Source: Bacillota bacterium (GTDB taxonomy: Bacteria; Bacillota; Clostridia; Lachnospirales; Lachnospiraceae). Taken from it: 32,478 nucleotides of DNA. The notes under the pieces were generated by a model. That model was not told the origin of the DNA. It searched no databases and was given only the letters and a program-made list of their open reading frames with translations. The stretch lies in NCBI GenBank assembly GCA_023428885.1, contig JAEYWQ010000153.1, positions 1-32,478 of the forward strand, in the 5' to 3' direction. Of the stretch, positions 23,621 through 30,519 are shown one piece after another; within the stretch, counting starts at the first letter, position 1, and each line of letters opens with the position of its first letter. The position numbers were made by a program, and so were the translations under genes.

Positions 23621-23685
23621 CGATGCCAAAAGAATATGGCATGGATGCCAGATTTATGAATGATTTTCGCACATGGAGGTTTCGT

Positions 23686-24198
23686 ATGAAAAAGAATATA
23701 CTTGCTATTATTATTCTAGCAGCAACATTGATTAATTTAACACTCATTGCTGTTATGTTATTTGTTTTTATGCCAACAGTTAAGCAAACAAATAACATTA
23801 TAACAAAAGTGGCTCAAATCGTTGATTTAGAGCTTGAATCCCAAGCAGTCAATGAAGTATCCATTGACATCGAAGATATAGGATCCTATGAGGTTAAAGA
23901 AGAATTGACAATTAACTTAGCTACTGATACAGATGGAAAGCAACATATGGCAAGAGTGAAGGCTTCGCTTTCACTGAATAAGAAGGCAGAGGATTACGAG
24001 AAGATAAATGGTTTGTTGGAACAGTATGATGGACAAGTTCAGGAAATCATCAATGATGAAGTATCCAAGATAACTTACGTTGAGTTTACTTCCAATAAGG
24101 ATGTTGTAAAAGAACAAATACTTACTAGAATACAAACAGAAGTATTTAAATCGGAAAGTATCATGGGTATAACATTTAGTAAATGGGTAGCTCAATAG
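23686..24198 (+). CDS. fliL: Flagellar basal body-associated protein FliL
   Basis: FliL is a single-pass membrane protein that rings the stator units and supports torque. From ATG 23686 the product is 170 residues: MKKNILAIIILAATLINLTLI...(membrane helix 5-30), then an extracytoplasmic domain with the FliL pattern (Y-x-V-x-x-x-L-x-I-N-L; VKASLSL; ITYVEFTSNKDVVKEQ; GITFSKWVAQ). The frame is open to ATG 23623, but only 23686 has a Shine-Dalgarno (TGGAGGT at 23674-23680), and it gives the normal N-terminus. It lies between motB and fliM as in Bacillus relatives. Confidence 0.9.
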   Translation: MKKNILAIIILAATLINLTLIAVMLFVFMPTVKQTNNIITKVAQIVDLELESQAVNEVSIDIEDIGSYEVKEELTINLATDTDGKQHMARVKASLSLNKKAEDYEKINGLLEQYDGQVQEIINDEVSKITYVEFTSNKDVVKEQILTRIQTEVFKSESIMGITFSKWVAQ

Positions 24199-24227
24199 AT
24201 CAAATCACAGGAGTTGGAGGCTAGACT

Positions 24228-25205
24228 ATGGGTGATGTTTTATCCCAAAGCGAAATAGATAATTTATTGGCTGCCTTAAGCAGTGGTGAGTTGGATGCAG
24301 ATGAATTCAGAGACACAGGTGAGAAACAGGTCAAGAATTACGATTTCCATCGACCTTCAAAGTTCTCAAAAGAGCATTTGCGTACCTTAGATATTATATT
24401 CGAACATTATGGGCGATTATTATCTACTCACATGCCTGCCTACCTTAGAAAGAATGTACAGGTAGAGGTAATCAATTCGGAAGCGGTAGTGTATCAGGAA
24501 TTTACCAATGCACTTTCGAATCCAGTATTATTAGGGATTATCGATTTCTCTCCTCTAGAGGGAAACATAATCATAGAGTTAGCAGAGAATATAGGATATT
24601 CCATTGTAGACCGAATGCTTGGTGGGGGTGGAAGTCCTCTTGATAAATCAAGAGATTTTTCTGAGATTGAATTAGTAATCATTGAACGTATGATGACGGT
24701 TATGACAAATCTATTAGCCGAACCGTGGGCGAATGTAGTTAAGATACAGCCTCGTCTCATGCGTATAGAGACTAATTCACAGTTTGCACAAATTATTTCA
24801 CCAAGTGATATGGCGTCAATTGTTACTTTGAATATCAAGATAGGTAATGTAGAAGGAATGATGAATATTTGCTTACCGTATGCATGTTTGGAAGTAATTA
24901 TTGATAAGTTAAATACAAAATATTGGTATTCCACGATGCAAGCAAAGAGTGATGCGAATTATAAAGATATCATTGAAGTCGCAATCGCCAAAGCTCGAAT
25001 ACCAATTCGAGCAGTGTTAGGTCGGAGTACCATTTCTCTGAATGATTTTATTAATTTGCAAAAAGGTGATATTATTAAACTTGATACGAAGGTAAATGAT
25101 GAGTTGAGCGTTTATGTCGGAAATATTAAAAAGTTTACGGCCCTACCCGGATCTTCTCCCGACTCGTATGCAGTAAAAGTATCAACTATCATAAGGGAGG
25201 AGTAG
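24228..25205 (+). CDS. fliM: Flagellar motor switch protein FliM
   Basis: FliM is the middle part of the C ring and binds CheY-P. The 325-residue protein starts with VLSQSEIDNLLAAL, the CheY-P-binding peptide. The CheC-like middle domain follows (PAYLRKNVQVEV, GNIIIELAENIGYSIVDRML, GGGGSPLDKSRDFSEIE), and then a C-terminal SpoA/FliN domain (VLGRSTISLNDFINLQKGDI). A GGAGTTGGAGG site precedes the ATG. fliY follows after 7 nt, so the two switch components are made together. Confidence 0.97.
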   Translation: MGDVLSQSEIDNLLAALSSGELDADEFRDTGEKQVKNYDFHRPSKFSKEHLRTLDIIFEHYGRLLSTHMPAYLRKNVQVEVINSEAVVYQEFTNALSNPVLLGIIDFSPLEGNIIIELAENIGYSIVDRMLGGGGSPLDKSRDFSEIELVIIERMMTVMTNLLAEPWANVVKIQPRLMRIETNSQFAQIISPSDMASIVTLNIKIGNVEGMMNICLPYACLEVIIDKLNTKYWYSTMQAKSDANYKDIIEVAIAKARIPIRAVLGRSTISLNDFINLQKGDIIKLDTKVNDELSVYVGNIKKFTALPGSSPDSYAVKVSTIIREE

Positions 25206-25212
25206 TTAATCA

Positions 25213-26394
25213 ATGGATGGTATGTTATCTCAAGAAGAGATTAATGCATTATTAAGTGGAATGGGAACAAGTACCGAAGAAGAAACGACTGCCCTTGAAA
25301 GTCTAACGGATGTTGAAATCGATGCCTTAGGTGAGATGTCAAATATTAGTATGGGAACAGCAGCAACAACGTTATCTTCCTTGGTCAACCAACGTGTAAA
25401 TATAACCACACCTCAAGTATCCTATGCGACTTGGGATGATTTGGTAGTCGATTATGACCGGCCATGTGTCTTTATTCAGATTTATTATAAAGACGGTCTC
25501 GATGGTAATAATATCTTAGTTTTAAAAGATAAAGACGTTAAAGTAATAACAGATTTAATGATGGGCGGAGACGGAAGTAATATTGAGGGAGAACTGAATG
25601 ACTTGCATTTAAGTGCAATCAGTGAAGCTATGAACCAGATGATGGGATCAGCTTCCACCTCACTTTCCTCCATGCTCGAGAAAAAGATAGATATATCCCC
25701 ACCACAAGCAAGTTTAATTGATTTACCTGAGCTAGTTAGTGGCGGCGATATTGCAGAATTCTTACAAGGACGATTTGTGAAAGTTGCCTTCCGAATGGAA
25801 ATTGGCAATCTTGTTGATAGTGAATTAATGCAACTATATCCTTTTGATTTTGCGAGAGATCTTTATGAACAATTTATGCGTTATACCAATGGAACCTCGG
25901 TTCAAACAGAAGTGAAGAGTTCGAAGAAGGAAAGTAAGCCTATAAGCAGTGAGCCAGTGCAACCTTCTGTAGCCAACGTTCAAGCACAGATGCAGACAAG
26001 TCCATCAATGCAACAAGGTATGGCAAGTATGCAAGGTATGCCTATGATGGATATGCAGTATATGCAACAAGGATATCCTCAGATGATGGCTCAGCAGAAT
26101 GTAAATATAGCACCAGCGCAGTTTCAAGCCTTTGTACCAATGCAAAGTCCGTTATTGCAAACAGAAAATATTGACTTACTCTTAGATGTACCACTGGAAG
26201 TAACGGTGGAATTAGGAAGAACAAGTAAGTCCATCAAGGAAATCCTTGATTTTTCACCAGGTACTATTATTGAATTAAACCGACTTGCAGGTGAACCAAT
26301 TGATGTTTTAGTGAATGGTAAGCATGTGGCAAAGGGTGAGGTTGTTGTTATTGAAGAAGCATTTGGTATCAGAGTAACTGAAATTGTGAAATAA
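25213..26394 (+). CDS. fliY: Flagellar motor switch phosphatase FliY (CheC + FliN domains)
   Basis: FliY is the Firmicute C-ring protein that combines CheY-P phosphatase activity with the FliN module. The 393-residue protein has an N-terminal LSQEEINALLSG peptide (CheY-binding type), a CheC-like region with both phosphatase signatures (E41-x2-N44 in GEMSNISMG, and E138-x2-N141 in SEAMNQMMG), a linker of about 90 residues, and a SpoA/FliN domain (about 318-393, LLLDVPLEVTVELGRTSKSI). The linker is odd: residues 260-292 hold 11 Met and 8 Gln of 33. AGGGAGGAG precedes ATG 25213. A 160-nt gap with a hairpin follows. Confidence 0.95.
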   Translation: MDGMLSQEEINALLSGMGTSTEEETTALESLTDVEIDALGEMSNISMGTAATTLSSLVNQRVNITTPQVSYATWDDLVVDYDRPCVFIQIYYKDGLDGNNILVLKDKDVKVITDLMMGGDGSNIEGELNDLHLSAISEAMNQMMGSASTSLSSMLEKKIDISPPQASLIDLPELVSGGDIAEFLQGRFVKVAFRMEIGNLVDSELMQLYPFDFARDLYEQFMRYTNGTSVQTEVKSSKKESKPISSEPVQPSVANVQAQMQTSPSMQQGMASMQGMPMMDMQYMQQGYPQMMAQQNVNIAPAQFQAFVPMQSPLLQTENIDLLLDVPLEVTVELGRTSKSIKEILDFSPGTIIELNRLAGEPIDVLVNGKHVAKGEVVVIEEAFGIRVTEIVK

Positions 26395-26478
26395 AAATGC
26401 AACTTTACAAGAAGTTTATTATGAATCACAAATGAGAAAAGTAGAAAGAACATGTAAGACTTTTTTCATACTTCCTAC

Positions 26479-26514
26479 CTGAGCGCTACCGAAAGTTATC
26501 TACGGTATGCTCAG
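26479..26514 (+). promoter_or_regulatory. Hairpin in the fliY-cheY gap
   Basis: CTGAGC-GC-TACCG pairs with CGGTA-T-GCTCAG (11 bp with a small internal bulge) across an 11-nt loop. It lies 84 nt after the fliY stop and 40 nt before the cheY ATG. No T run follows, so it is likely an mRNA processing or stability element, or a partial terminator. The rest of the 160-nt gap shows no clear promoter. Confidence 0.5.
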
Positions 26515-26554
26515 GAGCTAGTGTACAAAAAATATATATCGAGGAGAAGCAATT

Positions 26555-26917
26555 ATGGCTAAAAGTATTTTAATTTGCGACGACGCAGCATTTATGAGAA
26601 TGATGATTAAGGACATTCTATCTAAAAATGGGTACACAATCGCTGGAGAAGCGGAAAATGGCCTTAAAGCAATTGAGAAGTACAACGAAACTAAACCTGA
26701 TTTAGTTATGATGGATATTACCATGCCAGAAATGGATGGTATTCAAGCATTAAAGAAAATCAAAGCAGGGGATCCTGCAGCTACCGTTATCATGTGTTCT
26801 GCAATGGGACAGCAAGCCATGGTTATTGAATCGATTCAATCAGGAGCAAAGGATTTCATTGTTAAACCATTCCAAGCAGATCGTGTGCTTGAGGCTGTAA
26901 AGAAGGCGATTGGTTAA
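26555..26917 (+). CDS. cheY: Chemotaxis response regulator CheY
   Basis: CheY is the phosphorylated messenger that binds FliM/FliY to control motor direction. The 120-residue protein is a single receiver domain: acidic pair D9-D10 in LICDDAAFM, phosphorylation site D54 in VMMDITMPEMDG, S82 in IMCSAMG (the T/S switch position), and K104 in FIVKPF. No output domain is attached. GAGGAGAA stands before the ATG. It shares one base with fliO (TAATG), so the two are coupled. Embedding of cheY in the fla operon is the Bacillus/Clostridium arrangement. Confidence 0.95.
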   Translation: MAKSILICDDAAFMRMMIKDILSKNGYTIAGEAENGLKAIEKYNETKPDLVMMDITMPEMDGIQALKKIKAGDPAATVIMCSAMGQQAMVIESIQSGAKDFIVKPFQADRVLEAVKKAIG

Positions 26918-27354
26918 TGTGGTTAAGCCAAGTTAGCTATAGTGATGATTTAGCGGATGCGCTAGAGCTTCCAGAAGCAAAATCAGGATTTACGACAAGT
27001 GGTGGGATCGGTGAATTGATCCTACTAATCTTTATCTTTGTATTAATTATTGCTGCATGTTATTACGTAACAAAGTTTATTGGTGGTAAGCAGTTAACAC
27101 AAATGAAACATAGTAATTTTACAGTTCTCGATACGTATCGAATTACGCAGAACAAGTTTTTGCAATTGATTCGTATGGGAAAACAATATGTTGTAATCGC
27201 AGTCACCAAGGATACAGTTTCTGTTATTGCACATCTTACCGAAGAAGAGGTTATAAAGCCAGAAAATAAGCCAAATGAAGCGGCAAGCTTTAAACATATC
27301 TTGTCAGATATGGTTCATAAGAAAAAATCAGATGAAAAGGTTGATATGAAATGA
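26917..27354 (+). CDS. fliO: Flagellar biosynthesis protein FliO (FliZ)
   Basis: FliO is a small membrane protein that helps assemble the FliP ring of the export gate. The 145-residue protein has a short extracytoplasmic N-terminus, one membrane helix (about 35-53, LILLIFIFVLIIAACYYV), then the FliO cytoplasmic domain (SNFTVLDTYRITQNKFLQLI, GKQYVVIAVTKDTVSVIA) and a charged tail. No signal peptide is evident, unlike the longer Bacillus FliZ. It starts on the cheY stop codon and ends with a 4-bp ATGA overlap into fliP. Confidence 0.9.
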   Translation: MWLSQVSYSDDLADALELPEAKSGFTTSGGIGELILLIFIFVLIIAACYYVTKFIGGKQLTQMKHSNFTVLDTYRITQNKFLQLIRMGKQYVVIAVTKDTVSVIAHLTEEEVIKPENKPNEAASFKHILSDMVHKKKSDEKVDMK

Positions 27355-28202
27355 TAACTATAAAGAAGCACAAATCAAGAAATCGCAGTTTGGTCATGAT
27401 GATGTTTCTCATAGGAATCATATTAACCTTTCTTTGTGTTGCTCCAATTATGGCTAGTGCTGCTGAAACAACCACAATAACACCTACAAGCACGGTTACT
27501 CCAACACCTGGTGTTACCCTTGATGGTATCGGTGATAATTTTTCAATTAATTACAGTACAGGAGATGGAACGGGGTCTTTATCATCAACCCTACAAATCT
27601 TATTATTACTGACTGTAATAACCTTAGCGCCTTCCATCTTGATTATGATGACTTCCTTTATTCGAACAGTCATTGTACTACACTTTATTAGGTCAGCATT
27701 AGGTACACAGACAACACCTCCCAATCAGGTATTGATTGGTCTGGCGTTGTTTTTGACGTTATTTATTATGTCACCTATTTTTATGAAGATTAATAATGAG
27801 GCATTACAGCCTTTGAATGCAGGTAAAATCACGCAAGAAGAAGCCTTTGATAAGGGCTTGGAGCCAATTCGTGATTTTATGTTTGACCAAACCAATGAAA
27901 AAGACTTAAAATTATTTTTAGATATCTCTGGAACCACGGTGGTGGATGGTAGAGATGACGTGCCCACAACTGTATTAATTCCTTCCTTTATATTAAGTGA
28001 ACTTAGAACAGCCTTTATCATAGGCTTCTTAATCTATTTACCATTCATCGTAATCGATATGGTGGTTGCCTCAACCTTAATGTCAATGGGTATGATGATG
28101 TTGCCACCGACTACGATATCAATGCCATTTAAAATATTATTATTTGTTATGGCAGATGGTTGGAATTTGATTGTTGGCGAACTTGTAAAAACGTTCTATT
28201 AG
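27351..28202 (+). CDS. fliP: Flagellar export gate protein FliP
   Basis: FliP pentamers form the core of the export gate with FliQ and FliR. The 283-residue protein has a signal peptide-like start (basic residues, a hydrophobic core, and likely cleavage near ASAAE, about 35-39). A Thr/Pro-rich extracytoplasmic stretch (TTTITPTSTVTPTPG) follows, then the FliP membrane domain: LTVITLAPSILIMMTSFIRT, LRSALGTQ-type (IRSALGTQTTPPNQVLIGLA), FILSELRTAFIIGFLIYLPF and SMGMMMLPPTTISMPFKILL. The last two are diagnostic. An ATGA overlap joins it to fliO; fliQ follows after 21 nt. Confidence 0.97.
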   Translation: MITIKKHKSRNRSLVMMMFLIGIILTFLCVAPIMASAAETTTITPTSTVTPTPGVTLDGIGDNFSINYSTGDGTGSLSSTLQILLLLTVITLAPSILIMMTSFIRTVIVLHFIRSALGTQTTPPNQVLIGLALFLTLFIMSPIFMKINNEALQPLNAGKITQEEAFDKGLEPIRDFMFDQTNEKDLKLFLDISGTTVVDGRDDVPTTVLIPSFILSELRTAFIIGFLIYLPFIVIDMVVASTLMSMGMMMLPPTTISMPFKILLFVMADGWNLIVGELVKTFY

Positions 28203-28223
28203 CGGAAGGGTGTAGGTGTTAAG

Positions 28224-28496
28224 ATGAATGAAAATCTATTAGTCGAATTATTACGAGAAACCTTATACCTAATTATTAAGGTATCCGCTCCAATGTTGAT
28301 TACCTCACTAGTAGTCGGTTTGGTAGTTAGTATATTACAAACCGTTACTTCCATACAGGAGCAAACCCTCACATTTGTTCCGAAGCTTATCGCTGTATTT
28401 GTGGTAATTATGCTGTTTGGAAACTGGATCATGAAAAGTGTTGTTGAATACTTCCAGTATCTTGCAGACAATTTCCGATACTTTATACAAGGATAA
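28224..28496 (+). CDS. fliQ: Flagellar export gate protein FliQ
   Basis: FliQ wraps the FliP-FliR core of the export gate. The 90-residue product has two membrane hairpin helices (about 15-37 and 50-75) and the family signature APMLITSLVVGLVVSILQTV followed by TSIQEQTLTFVPKLIAV. Length and position between fliP and fliR are standard. GGAAGGGTGTAGG lies upstream of the ATG. fliR follows after 4 nt. Confidence 0.96.
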   Translation: MNENLLVELLRETLYLIIKVSAPMLITSLVVGLVVSILQTVTSIQEQTLTFVPKLIAVFVVIMLFGNWIMKSVVEYFQYLADNFRYFIQG

Positions 28497-28500
28497 CTAG

Positions 28501-29271
28501 ATGACCTTTACTCTGGAACAAATTGTTTTTTTTCTATGTATTCTTGTGAGGATATCGACATTTATATACACAGCACCATTTTTTAATCAAAAAGGTGTAC
28601 CGCAGAGAGTAAAGATTGGCTTATCCATCGCACTTGCTTTTGTCTTATTTCAGATATTACCTTATCAGAAACTTGTGTATCTCGGTGTGATTGGGTTTGG
28701 CCTACTGGTGGCTAAGGAAGCGCTTGCTGGCTTGATCATGGGCTTCTTCGCCAATGTATGCTCGCAGATTTTGGCTTTTGCTGGTCATATGATTGATATG
28801 GAAATCGGTTTTTCTATGGTACAAGAATATGATCCAGTAAATAGTACTCAGGTAACAATTACTGCAAACTTTTATCAATATGCAGTGATGCTTATGATGT
28901 TTATAACGAATATGCATCATTTCATCATAAAAGCCCTGGTAGATTCCTTTCAAGTGATTCCAGTTGGTGATGTGGTGATTAACGTCAGTATCTATCAAGC
29001 CTTCTTGGAATTTGTAATAGATTACTTTATTATCGGTTTTCGAATTGCATTACCTATATTTGCCGCTCTGTTAATCGTAAATACTATCTTAGCCATCTTA
29101 GCTAAAGTTGCTCCTCAGATGAATATGTTTGTCATTGGTATGCAGCTGAAAGTACTCATAGGCCTACTGGTATTGTTATTTGTGGTTAAGATGATTCCAG
29201 CTGTTGCTGATTTTATCTTTGAAGAGATGGTTAAGATGCTAAAGACTTCAATTGCTTATCTGAAAGGTTAA
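28501..29271 (+). CDS. fliR: Flagellar export gate protein FliR
   Basis: FliR caps the FliP5 ring in the export gate. The 256-residue, strongly hydrophobic protein has about six membrane helices and the motifs PFFNQKGVPQRVKIGLSIAL, KEALAGLIMGFFANV, GHMIDMEIGFSMVQEYDPVN and LAKVAPQMNMFVIGMQLKVL, which identify the family. The ribosome site is weak (AAGGATAA, overlapping the fliQ end), suggesting translational coupling with fliQ, 4 nt upstream. flhB follows after 12 nt. Confidence 0.96.
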   Translation: MTFTLEQIVFFLCILVRISTFIYTAPFFNQKGVPQRVKIGLSIALAFVLFQILPYQKLVYLGVIGFGLLVAKEALAGLIMGFFANVCSQILAFAGHMIDMEIGFSMVQEYDPVNSTQVTITANFYQYAVMLMMFITNMHHFIIKALVDSFQVIPVGDVVINVSIYQAFLEFVIDYFIIGFRIALPIFAALLIVNTILAILAKVAPQMNMFVIGMQLKVLIGLLVLLFVVKMIPAVADFIFEEMVKMLKTSIAYLKG

Positions 29272-29283
29272 AGGTTAAGCACT

Positions 29284-30429
29284 ATGATTGAAAAACCATT
29301 ATATTCTAACATAAGGAATGAATCACTAGCCTTTTCCTATCGTTTGCAGTTTTTTGCAGCAGAGGGTCCTGGAGGAGAAAAGACAGAAGAAGCAACAACG
29401 AAAAAGCTGACGGATGCCAGAAAAGAAGGTCAAGTAGCACGAAGTCATGAACTGACGATGTCAGCAGGCTTGATGGCATTTTTTCTCGTCATAAAAATCT
29501 TTGTTGCTAGTGTGGGAGCTTCCTTTATTGACAGATTTAAAAGTTCATATCAATTAATTGATATATACGCAAAAGAGGAATTCACCATTAGGACAGGTGT
29601 TGACATCATCAATGATGTGGGAATCGATATTTTACTAATATGCATGCCTGTTTTAATCGTTGGTGTGCTTGTTGCATTCGCCATTGATTTGATACAGGTT
29701 AAGTGGCAAATCACTGGAAAACCCTTGCAACCAAAATTCAATAAGATTAATCCGATTAGCGGATTTAAGAAGATATTATCAAAAGATAAGATTATGGACC
29801 TAATCAAATCCCTATTAAAAATAATAGTGATTGGTCTTATCGCTTACAATGAATTCAAAGGCCAAGTTGATGAGTTGTATAAACTATATCAAATTGGAAG
29901 CTTAACAACGGTCATTATACTAATAGGTGACGTTGTAATTAATTTCGGGATTAAAGTTAGTGCATTATTGCTATTGATTGGATTCGCAGATTTCTTTTAT
30001 CAAAAAATGAAATTTAAAAGAGAGATGAGAATGTCCAAGCAAGAAATCAAAGATGAGTTTAAACAATCGGAAGGTGATCCTCAAATTAAGGGTATGATCA
30101 AGCAGAAGATGAGAGCAGCTTCCCAAAGAAGAATGATGCAAAGACTACCGGAAGCAGATGTTGTAATTACGAATCCAACGCACTTTGCTTGTGCTATAAA
30201 ATATGATAGAGCAGTATCAGAAGCTCCAATACTAGTTGCCAAAGGAGCTGATTATCTAGCAGCTAAAATAAAAGAAATCGCCAAAGAGAATAACATTCCC
30301 ATCGTAGAAAATAAACCATTGGCCAGAATGCTTTATTATAATGTGGACTTAGAAACTGAAATTCCACAAGAGTTATATCAGATGGCAGCTGAAGTACTGG
30401 CTTATGTCTACGGTATAAAGAATTCATAA
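29284..30429 (+). CDS. flhB: Flagellar export switch protein FlhB
   Basis: FlhB switches export specificity from rod/hook to filament after self-cleavage. The 381-residue protein has an N-terminal segment MIEKPLYSNIRN...LQFFAAEG, then GEKTEEATTKKLTDARKEGQ (about 32-51), four membrane helices, and the cytoplasmic FlhBc domain. The self-cleavage motif NPTH is at residues 297-300 (cut between N and P). IPIVENKPLARMLYYNVDLE follows, also conserved. The N-terminal extension before GEKTEEAT is longer than in enteric bacteria. The ribosome site (AAAGGTTAA) is modest. flhA begins 90 nt further on. Confidence 0.96.
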   Translation: MIEKPLYSNIRNESLAFSYRLQFFAAEGPGGEKTEEATTKKLTDARKEGQVARSHELTMSAGLMAFFLVIKIFVASVGASFIDRFKSSYQLIDIYAKEEFTIRTGVDIINDVGIDILLICMPVLIVGVLVAFAIDLIQVKWQITGKPLQPKFNKINPISGFKKILSKDKIMDLIKSLLKIIVIGLIAYNEFKGQVDELYKLYQIGSLTTVIILIGDVVINFGIKVSALLLLIGFADFFYQKMKFKREMRMSKQEIKDEFKQSEGDPQIKGMIKQKMRAASQRRMMQRLPEADVVITNPTHFACAIKYDRAVSEAPILVAKGADYLAAKIKEIAKENNIPIVENKPLARMLYYNVDLETEIPQELYQMAAEVLAYVYGIKNS

Positions 30430-30519
30430 CTCTGATGAAATTGGCAAAGATAGTTGCCATATAATTGCGAAAATTCGATACATTAGAAAGAATACATGAT
30501 TTGAGAGGAGGTATAACCG

